Assembly (NCBI GenBank): GCA_022495005.1
Contig: JAGYXB010002038.1
Span: forward strand, 1 to 64,000
Reading direction: 5' to 3'
Length of the DNA: 64,000 bases
Source of the DNA: Rhyacophila brunnea
Taxonomy: Eukaryota > Arthropoda > Insecta > Trichoptera > Rhyacophilidae
The translations under genes and the position numbers were made by a program. The notes beneath the pieces were generated by a model. The model ran no database searches. It was given only the letters and a program-made list of their open reading frames with translations, and was not told where the DNA came from. Shown here piece after piece: positions 11,155-22,980 of this stretch (position 1 is the stretch's first letter; each line of letters opens with the position of its first letter).

Positions 11155-11222
11155 TATCCAGTCACGGGATTGAACCCACTTTTTATATGGAACCGCTCTG
11201 CCAAGTCGGATACCATGGCTGT
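11155..11222 (-). repeat. tRNA-like module 1
   Basis: On the minus strand it reads AGCCATGGTATCCGACTTGG, then CAGAGCGGTTCC, and about 20 bases later GTGGGTTCAATCCCGTGA. The first part resembles a pol III A box with a D-arm, and GGTTCAATCC fits the B box. No proper acceptor stem can be formed, so it is not a functional tRNA gene. A diverged second module lies at 11540-11605. Confidence 0.5.
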
Positions 11223-11539
11223 ATTATCAACAGGATATGCAAAAGTTAAAGTACCTACGTAGTAGTACCTATCTATAAAGTTGCAAAGATCAATCATATC
11301 CAAAATGAATTCAATAAATGCAGTCATCTATATAAGTAGGTTTGTTTATTTTTAAGTTAAAGTATGCAGCTATTAACAAGTTCGTATTTTCAATAATATC
11401 CATTTACAAAAAAGTTTCAAATCAACATTGTCCATAATATTATTTTAAATAATAATCAAGAAAAATAATAAGAACACACATTTTCTATAGTACTATAATA
11501 AAATTTCAACATATTTGGTAGTTAATTAAACAACGTGTA

Positions 11540-11605
11540 TTTTGGTACATCCGCGGGGTCGAACCCACTCTTCATAAACGACCGCTCCCCCAACTCGGGC
11601 ACAAA
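11540..11605 (-). repeat. tRNA-like module 2
   Basis: On the minus strand: GTGCCCGAGTTGGGGGAGCG, then GTGGGTTCGACCCCGCGGA. It has the same arrangement as the module at 11155-11222 and a clear B-box match (GGTTCGACCCC). The two are about 385 bp apart within the big inverted-repeat element, suggesting a duplicated SINE-like segment. Confidence 0.5.
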
Positions 11606-12168
11606 TATTTAAAATTAAAGTAGGTACTACGTACTTATCTATAAAAATCAATAATATCCTAAATGAATTAAATAACAGCATTTATCTATATACCTATATA
11701 CATTTATTTTTTAAATTAAAGTAGGTAGGTATTGCCATCTTTGTATTTTCAATAATGCCTACTTACTAAAGGTTTCAAATCAACTGTAGCTGTTGATAAT
11801 TTATACCATTACAGTGCAATATTACTTACTAATATACTAATGCTAGCTAATACTAATATATTACACAGGGAATTATAAATATAATATTATTTATTTATAT
11901 TATTTAACAACATATTGCTATTTCGGTAACTTACAATATTAATGTCTAAATAAAACACTTAAAAATATGTAATAAAACTATCGTAATACAAGGAACACAC
12001 ATCAAAAAATAGGTAGGTAAGTAGATTATAAATACAATCACATCGTATAGGTACATTATTTATATAGTTTCAACATTAAATTATTTAAAACCAATAAAAA
12101 CATCTCATAAAATTCGTATTGAATCTAATTGGAATAGCAAACTAGCGCCACATGTTGTAGAATACGCA

Positions 12169-12287
12169 TTCCACGGTGAAATGTATTCCACGGTGAAATG
12201 TTCAACGAAGAACTCGTCATTTGATTAAATGTTGCACGAACTCATGTTTCACGTACTGCGGCACACGAATAAGTGTTCCACGAAGAA
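12169..12287 (-). promoter_or_regulatory. Array of four TTCNNCGNNGAA sites, right arm
   Basis: Mirror of the left-arm array: 12169-12180 and 12186-12197 (TTCCACGGTGAA), 12201-12212 (TTCAACGAAGAA) and 12276-12287 (TTCCACGAAGAA). Individual bases at the N positions differ from the left arm, while the TTC, CG and GAA parts are kept in all eight. Confidence 0.55.
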
Positions 12288-12323
12288 CTGCATACGTACA
12301 ACTTACATGTAACCGTGTCTAGA

Positions 12324-14356
12324 TATATCATCCGACGACGAATACACAGGATTTTATTTGTGTTTTTATTAATTCTTCCATCGCAGTAAAATGATTACCT
12401 ATTGTACACTTATTATTAAGACATTGTTATTAATAAGGCTATACTCCAGTTGAGGCATGGTCTAAAAAGATCGTGTCTAGGCGATGCGCGGATTGTGCAA
12501 ATGACGCGTGCCGAACGAAATATAATTTTGTCATAAAAATCCAACATGCGTCCCTTTAATGTTATGTTTATTGTTATATTACTAATAATAATAGTATATT
12601 CATTGATATGACATACAAATACATAAGTAAAGTTTTTTAGTCATCTTTACACGATTTAAGAATATTTTCATCCGACGCCATGACAAAACAAATCGACGTG
12701 CCCACACTTCGCTATCGGTCTCCGATTGGCGAGTCCAGGCGACGAGTGAGAAATTTCGTCGTACCTACTGTTGAAAATTATTTGCCGTTTCACTGAAGTA
12801 TCTACGTTCTTCAGGGATTTATTAAGTTTGGCTCTAAATAGTCTAAACTAAATGTCGAAATAATCGCCTAGTAAAAAGTTTTCATACGGGTTTTAGCACG
12901 TCACTAGGTGAATTTTTCATTTTTTTCGATGATAAAATATGAAAATGTCTACAGTTTTTTATGTACTCGTACATACAAAACAGGCATCGATTGATGCTTA
13001 CAAAATTTACCATAAAAATCGTTCACAACCTGTTTCTAATATTCAATTCTGTGTGTTTTTACTTAGACATTAAATAGCCATTAGGTATCGAATTGTGGAC
13101 AAATTGTACTCATACAAACTATAAAAATAATAAATTGCCTAGTGACCGACTGACTGCACGCTTTGCATTTTTTTTGTACAAATGGTATTAAAAGTGCTTA
13201 TTCATGAATTTGAATATATTTTTATTATTTATGTGTTTGTTAAAACTGCCTTACAAAATGATTCACGGCTGTTTGAAAATGTGATTCGCCACAGAAAAAC
13301 ATGTTTGCTCACTGAAAAATAAATGAAAAATAATATCTTTTTATTGCGATAAGATAATATTTTATGTATAAACAATTGTGCCAGTCTTTACAGGCATGAT
13401 GTAATTTTATGATTACTGAAATTAATCTTACTTCAAACCAGTTAATATATGCAAAGTTATTTTTGTAAAAAAATATTTACTTATACAATTTGTTATGTAG
13501 TCTTATGCCACAATGCAAATGATTTCCCATCAATAAATTGACAGTGTACACACGTCTTCAGCAATGCGCAAAAATATTTATTACACAGCAATAAATAAAA
13601 TTATTGATTCTTTGGTAATGTTGGTACCTACTTTTATTTTTTTTTACTTATATCATTTAATAATTATTTGTGATATTATTAACTTACTAACTCTAGCTAT
13701 AATAGCATAATATGCCTATTATAATATTATAAGTTTTCATGACGCTATTCTACAATCGAATTAAGTACTTAGGTAAATAATTACTTACACACATATTTAA
13801 TATAAATAGTCAAATTTCATACCAATACATTTATTTAAAAATTTACTGTTTTTAAAATCGATAAAGAACAAAATTGGTAATATGATGAGACTTCGATTTC
13901 TACAGGTAATGTTTGCGGTAATGTTATAATACCAATGTTATGCATATTATCTAGGTATATTCTAAGGGGCTGTCTTTCATTACATTAAACCGTCACTTAT
14001 ATGCATCCACTACAAAACACTAATAAGACTGTCTAGTTGTCATTTATGGCTTGGAAACCCGGTGCACGACGAAAACGCAAAAAGAGTGCTCATTTGAGCG
14101 GACCATGCTGCGTGGTATCTTTGGATCCGTCAATGTCACACAGTCAGGATGGAGACGAAAATACAACATCGAGTACCTACCTAACCAAAATCGTACATCA
14201 TGGAGTCAGATGTGAAGACCTCAGGAGTCGGCTTTGGATAGACCTAGGTGGTGGCGGATACTGGATGACACAAATACTCACATAGGGTTGTAGCACCAGA
14301 GATACAAATATATACCTACTGTCATCCAGAAGAGTTGTGTTCTAGGGCGTACGTTA
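12324..14356. other. AT-rich DNA, no gene seen
   Basis: No protein-like frame. A GC-richer patch at 12470-12525 and another at 12690-12750 have no recognisable content. GTCACTAGG at 12901-12909 and its complement CCTAGTGAC at 13139-13147 could be the ends of a small element of about 245 bp, but no target duplication supports this. The 82-codon frame at 14037-14285 matches nothing I know. Confidence 0.5.
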
Positions 14357-14856
14357 AGCCGCATTTAGACAAAGGCAGCGAATGTTTGTGAACGTAACGT
14401 CTAATGCGTCAATTACATTGAGCTACTTTACGAGCTGTTTGTTGGCGAATTTAAAAGCGGGTGATTCAGCTACTGCAATTATGATGATGACACACAAAAC
14501 TTTCCATTCGCTGAGAAACCACAAGCCAGCGACTATGTTGACAGAACGTAGTTCGTTTTTCTACCGGGAGGTTGCTACTGCGCTCTACTGCGCAGACGCA
14601 GTAGGCCCACACGCCGGCGTGTAGCGTGTAAAGTTGACCGGCTTTCAACTTTTCTCGGTAGATTGTTTACAATCTGCTTGTTAGCTTATTCAATTATGAC
14701 ACTGGGCGACTTTACAGGCAGATTGTAAATTCGTCAACAAGCAGCTCGTAAAGTAGCTCAATGTAATTGACGCAATAAAGTAAACGCTTTTTGTTGAAAG
14801 AATTTCCCTGGAGTGGGGGAAGAACAAACATTCGCTCGCTTGGTCTAAATGCGGCT
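14357..14856. mobile_element. MITE with TTA target duplication
   Basis: The ends are AGCCGCATTTAGAC and its complement, exactly flanked by TTA (14354-14356 and 14857-14859). Inverted similarity continues inwards: GCGAATGTTTG near each end, and CGTCAATTACATTGAGCTAC at about 14406 with its complement at about 14755-14775. A 3-bp TWA duplication suggests PIF/Harbinger-type mobilisation. It encodes nothing: frames at 14382-14875 are by-products of the palindromic arms. Confidence 0.75.
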
Positions 14857-14859
14857 TTA

Positions 14860-17256
14860 CAATACATACATACACGTCTTTGGCCTAACGTACTATTACT
14901 ATGACATACCTATAAGATTGTTTCATTGAACCAATTTATGATCACTTACTTATGCCTTGTTTTTATTCTATTTATCACATTTCATATTACATTTTCTCTC
15001 ATTATCACTAATGTCAACAAAGCTTATTTTTATATTATCTCTGTTTGAAGTACGTATAGGTGCCCATTTATTGCTTCTTGTGTGTAGATTTTTTTATGTA
15101 ACATTGTTTGATATCTTTCTTTTATCACAAATTCGTAATGTGTATACTTCTGCTATCCGCAGCATTTGTTCGCTGGTCATAATAGGTATACAAAACACGA
15201 TAATATGATCCATTACCCACGGCATATCCCATCCAATGACCTATTGGTAATACATCACGCCATTGAGAGCAGGTTTAGTCGCTTCCTTTTCCTCTCCAGC
15301 CGGTCGTGCTGCGAAGAAACCCGAAATGATTTTAACACCTCCGCGCAACCCGATCTTGTCTCGCAAAGCGGTCTTCCTGTCCACTGTCCAACTCTGGCCA
15401 CTGTACCAGTGACGCGACCGGTCGAATATTATTTAAATATAGGTGAGTGGTCTATATTATTATATTATTCGCATTCGGAAAATTATACCTATGGCGTATG
15501 CAGTTGGCCGTAACATTGTTCACCGAGGGATGTTATGACGGAAAACGATGGCCGCACAGCATTGAGATGAAATCAATGACTAAACAAAACACTTAAAAAA
15601 TAACACTTAAACCACCAGAATACAAGCGAAACACAGAAAAAATAGGTTGGTAAATAAATTAGAAATACAACCATACTGTACCTATATAGTAATTAGGTAT
15701 ATCTACATATATATTTCTGATTATTTCAAAAGTAGGTTAGCAAGTAAGTGTCCTACCATTTTTATTTTTATGGTGGCTTGGTACAATCGTCCGATACTCT
15801 GGACTTGTGGATAACATTGTTATTTCAGACAATTTCTTTATTACAGCTCGTCAAAACATTTGTAGGTGGTATTGGCAACGTTAATCTAAGCCTGCAATCC
15901 CCATAGATGTAGCAATCATCACCCCGATGCACTAGCTAGAAGACTCAATGAGGCGATGGAAGGCTAAAAAGTATTGGGGGGGGGGGGGACTGGAAGACGA
16001 TAGATTAGAATTATCAAAAGAGGAAAAGAATATAAATCAACACTTCTCACCTTCAATCGTTATGACGTGTCATCACCTTATGTATCTGGGATACATAAGG
16101 AGTCATGCGATGATTTTTCATGTAAAATATTTTATTTAAACGGTGTCTCCGGTATCTGTCATTTTATATGTTTTAAATTGGCATTTTTTTTCATAAAAAA
16201 AAATTTCAACGTTTCATTTTGACTGAAATAATGGAGGGCCCTGATAAATTTACGTTTTAAAAGAAGGCAGTAGCCCGGAAAAGTTGGTAACACTTTGATC
16301 TAACCGAATAAAACCGGCCCTGATCCCAATAAAGTTATGTGGTCTAAGTATCTACTATTGATAGGAACTTGTATTTTGTTTTAATTTGGGTTTTCTCTAA
16401 ACGTCGGAACATGAATGTATCTAGTGTAAATATTGAAGTAAACCCCGGGGTTATTATTATTTTATTTATAGCTTTATATTTCACATTTCTATTTACTATC
16501 TATTGGCCCATTAACTCAATAGGCAAATACGCCAAGCTTTGTTACAATCTACAGTGATACATTCAAGGATAAACGAATTTTACCAATATTTCTCATGTTA
16601 AAAACAGTAAATCATAGTGCTCATAATAGAAATTATAATAAATCTTTAAAGTAAACATGACGTGTACCCCACCCAGCAGTTACGCGATACTATCAGCACT
16701 CCACTGGACTCGATGAGTGAGCAAGAGTTCTCCTCGGAAACCAGTTGTGGCTCCGGTCCCAGGTTTTTGTTAGCGTTGACCAGTCTTACCACTTTGCTCC
16801 TAAGTGCCAGCGATCGCCAAATAAGCAATAGTACCGAACTAAAAAAAACGCTAAAGCTATTTTCGTATGCATATAAAAAAACATAATTTATTATTACAAA
16901 ATCAGGTGCAAAAAAACCTTTCATTTAATTATAGTTTTTTTTCAATAATTGACAAGCTGAGAATAAAACTGCTTATAATATATTATATTCGAAAGTTGTA
17001 GGTATCTAACCAAATTCTTGTTATTCTTTATAAAATGTAAATTATCCACCATTTCCGTTCCTAAGCAAATATTATATGGATCTCTATAAACATAGCATTT
17101 CACGAGATTGTTAGACTTTCGCCTAACCTACCTCGTTACGTCCTGCATCAATTAATACGTTTGTAAAAATAAGCAATGGCCGGTTTAGGGACTTGTAGGC
17201 CCGAGGCACTGATGATTTTATGACCCCTAAAAATAAAAAAATAAGAACCATAAGTT
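14860..17256. other. Mostly AT-rich DNA, unassigned GC-richer patches
   Basis: 15270-15435 is GC-richer than its surroundings and ends in ATATAGGTGAGT at 15435-15446, a good match to a 5' splice site. It could be a non-coding first exon, but nothing else supports that. 16662-16880 is another GC-richer block, open on both strands, with no motif I recognise. 17165-17230 (GGCCGGTTTAGGG, GGCCCGAGGCAC) resembles the broken end of a hAT-type element. Confidence 0.4.
15976..15988 (+). repeat. Homopolymer of 13 G
   Basis: An uninterrupted G run in otherwise AT-rich DNA. Confidence 0.95.
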
Positions 17257-17470
17257 CAGTGTTGCCATCTTTTTCTATACTGATTATAGTACAAAGACGT
17301 AAAAGTTATGGTATTTCTGAAAAATATATAGTACAAGAACATTTTTCGTCTTGAATCCTTTAAAATTATAGTATTTTGGTATATTTGGTGTAAAATTATA
17401 GTATTTTACATTTTTCGGGGAATTAAAATTATAGTATTGTACTAAAATTATAGTACGGTTGGCATCACTG
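17257..17470. mobile_element. 214-bp hAT-type MITE with AT-repeat core
   Basis: It starts CAGTGTTGCCATC and ends GGTTGGCATCACTG, an imperfect inverted pair fitting the hAT terminal pattern CANTG/CARNG. The 8 bases CATAAGTT flank it exactly (17249-17256 and 17471-17478). The interior contains at least five variants of AAAATTATAGTA. On the minus strand these give a chance open frame (17284-17496) with repeated KYYNF; it is not a gene. Non-autonomous. Confidence 0.88.
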
Positions 17471-17692
17471 CATAAGTTCCAACTACCAACTAACAATGTG
17501 TCTCTTACAATTAATAGTAGTGGTTTTTTTTTGTACAGCTGTGTATCTGTTTGTATGGCTATGTTACAGACCCATTTGATGTTGGTTGCAGCGATTTGGT
17601 ATCATTGGATAATAATATTTTATACCTACTCAATAGTTAATACTCAAATTGTGAGAAATACACAGCCTTTTAAAAAAAATGTACGACTTTTT

Positions 17693-17766
17693 GAACTGTT
17701 TCGAAGCCCCATTTTAATTCTTCTGACGAATCGATTACATCTTTTGCGTGAAATAAAATCGCCGCT
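17693..17766 (+). repeat. Dispersed repeat, copy 2 of 3
   Basis: GAACTGTTTCGAAGCCCC, CTTCTGACGAATCGATT, then AATAAAATCGCCGCT. It shares these words and their order with 32152-32225 on the same strand and, for the first half, with 1625-1660 on the other strand. Confidence 0.7.
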
Positions 17767-18289
17767 GAAAACAACATACCTACTTACTTAATATTATTAT
17801 TGTTGCAAGACACGAAAAAATCTAATACGTACTCAGCTTCGACAACTTTTTATTAAATGTTTTTTTTCGATTATAGAATCATCATTGATAACGGACATTT
17901 TAATGTCGATTTGCGGAACTATAAATCACCCCGCTTTCGTAATTTTAAGACGTAACGCGTTATAGCATATTGGTTACATGAGCCGGCTCTCACGTCTAAA
18001 CTCACCTCGTCTGTCGCCAGCCATAAATCGAACCTTCTAGAAACGTCGATCCGGTGTTGCATATGAAGACCGCGCACATCTACCTAGCGAGAGTCGCACG
18101 TAACCTCTCGAAACGTATAGACCTTAGGTACCTACTACATATATTAACATACACTTTTTTTGTTTTTGATTATTTAAGCCACCTCCTTCCACTTTATGAC
18201 ATAGACATTACAGACAATATGGTCGACATTATTCATATAATTAGGTACATATAGGTAATTTATTCGCAGGTGTATTCGTACAATTTAAT

Positions 18290-18381
18290 ACAATGTCCAT
18301 TTCAATGTTCGAAAACAATACCAATACAACTGCAAATCGCCTTTAATGTACCCATGGTATCAGAATAGAATGATTTACCTA
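18290..18381 (+). repeat. Diverged copy of small foldback repeat
   Basis: CAATACAACTGCAAATCGCC, GTACCCATGGT and AGAATGATTTACCTAT match 33985-34055 in order. The left arm is not preserved. Confidence 0.5.
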
Positions 18382-21304
18382 TCCCCACATAACTGAAAGT
18401 GTATTAAGAATAATCTGCAAAAAGAGTAGGTACTCGTACATGATCCGATAAGCTATTAAAGCACTCAATAGCAAACCAACATAATTACGAGTGTTAAATT
18501 TTAATTCAAAGGTTATTTTTTGAGATTTTCTTCTAGTCTGTTTGTTTATATATTGTTTCACTTCTAATCTTTTAATTACTACATTTAAATAACACGTCAA
18601 TTATATCTAATGGCCAACGACTCCAAACGCGCCAGTCGCGATGTTAGCACTAAATGAGTTACCTAAGTGAAAATGATTTGCATTCCAAGAACATTGTATA
18701 AAAGTATGAAAAATAAATTATGATTAGGTACGAATAAAGTTCGTACCATTGAACTTCTGTGGAAATCGGTGAATTAGTTTGAAAACATTGACTCTAGTTA
18801 GTCATCATAAAATTACGTAGGATCACTACGTTCATTTGCTGTTCACTTTGCAAAATATTTACTATGGAGGCAAATGCATCAATCATATCGATAACATTTA
18901 ACGTATTATAATTAATTATAAATAATATGTAATATTGTAATAATTTTGTAACAAACAAATTTAGATAAGATGAGTTGTTAATATTTTCGTCATCGTATAA
19001 TTAGTAGGCACTTTTAAGATTTTGTTAGTACATACTAATTATTGATGCATTGACATATCGTTAGTAGATAAACATATTTAGGTACGTTAAATCATACTAT
19101 ATGTACGTCACCAGATCTAACGCATTTAGAAGAAAGTCTTGTTAAGTGTAAATATTATGAAAATAAGATAATTCGAGTCATAAAACTCGAAACACGCCCG
19201 AATCACAAGAAAATAATCAAAAATTATTAATTGGATGTAATTAAAACCGCCTTTGGATTTGAAAAGGCAACAATTTGTCTTGACTTAATAAAAAAAAACA
19301 ACAACCGACGAAGTCGATTCAATTCATCACATTTATTTTTTTCTTCCTTTTGAGTTTTTTTATTATTATTTATTATTCTCGATCCACAGTCAGATAAAAG
19401 GCAGGTTTTTTATGTTACCTGAGATACGGAGTCAGTTCTTTTCAACGTACCAATCAATTTTTATAAAATAATAAAAAAAATAACAAATCATTCAAGTGTT
19501 TTTTTTTATAAGTATGTTCTACTAAACAAGTACCTAACGAAGGTTGTGTAGTCTCACACGTAGAGAAAATATATCTAGGTACTCGAAATGAATCGAAATG
19601 ATGAATGGTGTATATACCTATATTCCAATTTATATACTTCGATCGTGATGTTTTGCACATCTTTTGCTTCAAGGATAAATTAACGTACCTACAATCAAAT
19701 AACAGTAGTAGACAGCTTACGGGAAAAGAACTTTAAGATGTGACTGATTCTCCCATGGAAGTAGCCTCTGAAAAAGAATCGGTGAGCTTTTTTCTTTACC
19801 ATCCTCCTTTTGTCCCTTTGGTCCAAAAAACGTCACCATTCTTCTCCGTCTGCTCCTTGAATGATAAATGTTTCTGTAATAACAAAGATGATGAACCTTC
19901 TTCCTAAATTGCTTCTTCCAGTCTGCCTTTTCACAAAATAGTTGAAGTAAATTTCAATTTGACGTAAGTGCCAATTTTGTATGGAAAACGATATAGAAGT
20001 GGGTTTCTCACTTGACATTTTTTTAAATGAAAATTAGTATTCAGTGATAGTTTTTCTTTATGCAATGATTTTACTTATTTGGTATAAATGCATTATCTTC
20101 AGGGTACTGTAATTTTATATAACTATGTAGATACAGTCTAACTACATATATTAATTAAAATACTCGCACCCTCCTTTACCAATGTGGGGTAGTGGCAGAA
20201 CGCCCTTTTTGAATCCATCAGTAAATTTTCAATCCCATTTTGATTTCTTTTATTTTGTTAACTGTCAATTCATGGTGGAACTGCATTGTATTGTTGTTTT
20301 TATTTAATAAAACAACAATCCCATTTTGGTAAAAATTAAATGTTGTTTTTTAATTTATACTATTTTGATACAAAACAAAATGGCCCAAAATATTTTTTAG
20401 AAAAATTAACTGTGTAGCCTCACATGCTTCGCTTAAAAACGAAACTGGTAATTTTATTTTATTTGTTAACTTCTTGTAATACTCCTACGTCATACCTGAT
20501 GTATTGCATGTTTGATAGACATTTAGGGACTAATATGTATGTATTTTTTGAATCCTCTTACATTTTACTTTATTTGTGTCTTAAATGCCCTGCGTGCCGC
20601 TGACTCCTGAGAGGGATGGAGCCAAGCCGTGGTGAAGGCTGTCAGACGGCAATCATGAGGAATCCCTGGAAGAAATCACAACAAAAGTGTGTTCTATTAT
20701 TATAAGTAATAATTAAAGTTATTTCAAATCCCTGACTCAGATGTTCGTAAACAAAGAGCGAGATGGGTTGGATGTAAGAGAGAGATGGGAAGAGATATGG
20801 AGACAGAGAAAGAATCTACAAAAAGGTGAGTATGTTTTCAGATCGAAAATAATGTTAGCTGTGGGCATTTGGCAGACGGGAAGGCACGGTAGCTGACTGA
20901 AATCACGTAGTCCTTTGGTTTATTAGTCATTTTATTTCATTACCATGCTGATCTTTCGATCGGAATAGCGAGATTGTGGCTGTAGATAATAATAATTATA
21001 ATAATACGAATTAAGAACAAGTACATTAATATTTTTAGTTTTTCCTTGACAAAATTTGATATAGGTTTTTTTATTGTTACTTTTAATTTATTACAAGACG
21101 TACACCACGTATGTATCTTATATTTTTGCTCAGTTTTGTGTTTAGCAAACAGATCCAACAGCAATTGTTGTATTAATTATTAGTAAGCTGATGTGGAGTA
21201 ACTAAACATTATCATTTCAGAAGTTACTCAACATATTGTATCACATTATCGCGTACCTACTCTTGTGTATGTTTTCCACCCGTTGATTCGTTTTTTGTCG
21301 CGTC

Positions 21305-21702
21305 AATGGCCTCCACAAGGGGCTGACAGGGTTCCAGCCTAGGGGCCCGGCGTGGCGGGTCAATCACATATCTAAAATAAACACACATCACAAATTTACT
21401 CTAATAGTAGGTAAAAAAGTCGCCTGCGGCGCTATTTCACGAGAGGGAGTTTTACATTTAAAAAAAAATGAGGTCGTTATATGCATTTTGATTGTTTTGT
21501 GTTGATACTTGACAACTACATAATTCAAGTAGGTGTATTAAAACTACAAAAATCCCGAAAAATAAACCGAAGACCCTCACTTTTAGCTCTAACACAATTT
21601 TGAAAACGCTTCTGTTGTACGTCACACATTAAACTTAGCGATAGGTAGGGGGCCCGTCAAAGATCCTGGCCGGGGGGCCCGTTTTAGGATGTGGGGGCCA
21701 TG
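21305..21702. mobile_element. CATGGCCCCC-family MITE, copy A
   Basis: Ends AATGGCCTCCACA and TGTGGGGGCCATG, with a perfect 8-bp duplication GTCGCGTC (21297-21304 and 21703-21710). The internal words GCTGACAGGG, GGCCCGGCGTGG, GATAGGTAGGGGG and GATCCTGG are shared with copies at 39175 and 57301. It is 398 bp long and encodes nothing. The 8-bp duplication puts it with hAT-type (or similar) DNA elements. Confidence 0.9.
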
Positions 21703-21710
21703 GTCGCGTC

Positions 21711-22972
21711 ACACCCAATATGCATATATTTCTTATGCAACGCTGTGCTAATCTATGTTTTCTTGATAATTCGGGTGTTGAGTTAATATGTACAAATATC
21801 AATTAGCCAGTCATTCTAAAATCTAAAATAAGTGGATAGGTACATATATTACGAGTTGTTTATAATCGTATCTAATATAATTATCTTTATAGAATTTTCA
21901 GTATCGGGTTATTGCAGCAAAAAAGTGGGGAAAATCCAAAATGATATAATATCAGAATCTAAGCTTGTTTTAAATACTTAGGTATTATTAAAAACTCATC
22001 AAGTTATTGTTTCAGAGAATGAGAAATACCAATCGATTATTCCCTAAATGGCCAAAATGGTCTAAGTAAATAAATGTTCCAATCTAGTCGAATATTGCAA
22101 CCAATAATCATTGAATTGGAAACAGTGCCAATATACCTCCATAATAAAATTGTAATACTTAGGAGAATAACAACGTAAACTATTTGATTAGGTTAAGACA
22201 GTAGAAGACAAGGTAGCGAGAACTTCCCCCTGAGATGGACGGACCAAATTAAGAATAGCACGAGTTGCGGATTTAGATAAGCGAAGCGAGATCACGATCC
22301 TCAGTATTCTTCTGACATGTCCGTGCGAGAGATACATCAATACACATCGGCCACCGTGATGGCCACGTCATTAGCTTTAAACATAAAATCATGGATGGTG
22401 CAGCTATAATGCAGCGAGCAGACAAAACATCACATATTTCACAGTTTCCTCGGCTCGGCACACTCGCAGTTTGAAGGATTGTCGGAGTATTCGAACTTCT
22501 TCATATAGTTTTTACTTTTTAGTTCTAGTTACATATTTCTCCAAACTGCGAAGTCATGCGTGCTCCCAGGTGGCAGCTTCTCGTCAGGCACCATTGAGTA
22601 GGTTGCGTAGTTTCATATCTCGCTCCACATTCCCATTTTTTTGCAAGCTTTTCTTAGAGTCTACACGCTATTGCGTTAGCGTATATCTATATTATAGTGG
22701 GTGCCTCTCATCATATATTTGGCCAAGTCATGAGATACCGACGAAATAGAAAAAAAACCCGTCTTCCTCAGTCAATAGGACAATATTTACCATGGTTCAG
22801 TGGCGTGTTTCTTGCAATTTCAACCTTCCAGCAATGCGTAGATCGCTCATGAACTATTGATGCATCATGATTCGTGATGACAGCACGATCCTTGGAGTTG
22901 GACTAAGAGCGTGCAATATCGTACTTTCGGGCAATGTGTAAACTCTAGATCTAGACTATAGCTAGAGGATAT
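21711..22972. other. AT-rich DNA with one LINE-like relic
   Basis: The LINE-like fragment at 22203-22253 is listed separately. CAGTGGCGTGTTTC near 22799 resembles a hAT left end, but no matching right end was found. Confidence 0.45.
22203..22253 (+). pseudogene. Possible LINE reverse-transcriptase tail relic
   Basis: One frame reads RRQGSENFPLRWTDQIK. This recalls the GRPxxRWTDxI block near the C-terminus of RTE-like and related LINE proteins, also seen in the RTE copy at 45400-45445. It is too short to place in a clade. The reading ends at a TAA a few codons later. Confidence 0.35.
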
Positions 22973-22980
22973 GCCTATAG

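Larger units (their letters stand above)
7251..12323. mobile_element. 5-kb inverted-repeat element with internal duplications
   Basis: The ends share TCTAGAC inwards (7251 and, reversed, 12317-12323). The arm 7251-7784 matches the reverse complement of 11788-12323 over almost its whole length. A further stretch at about 8001-8070 matches 11702-11787 reversed, so the right arm lacks about 220 bp found at 7785-8000. Between the arms lie several degenerate direct copies of shared blocks, two tRNA-like modules and a dead mariner (9320-10613) that inserted later. No open frame of its own is visible, so it is non-autonomous or long dead. No target duplication could be confirmed. It does not match a family I can name. 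Confidence 0.7.
17479..21296. other. AT-rich DNA, no gene seen
   Basis: Apart from the two short repeats listed separately I see no feature. 20580-20830 is GC-richer and ends in AAAAAGGTGAGTATG, a good 5' splice-site match at about 20824-20833, but the sequence before it gives no recognisable protein. Confidence 0.5.

Noticed and set aside
12901..13147. CACTA-type element with CACTAGG ends
   Set aside because: Only 9 bp of inverted ends and no matching 3-bp flanks; kept as a remark only.
16227..16322. Small hAT-type element between GAGGGCCCTG and CGGCCCTG
   Set aside because: The left word is itself a palindrome and the flanks do not match; evidence too thin.
17284..17496. Minus-strand frame with repeated KYYNF
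   Set aside because: It is a by-product of AAAATTATAGTA repeats inside a MITE and crosses its border.
22799..22980. Left end of a hAT element at CAGTGGCGTG
   Set aside because: No matching right end or flanking duplication within reach.
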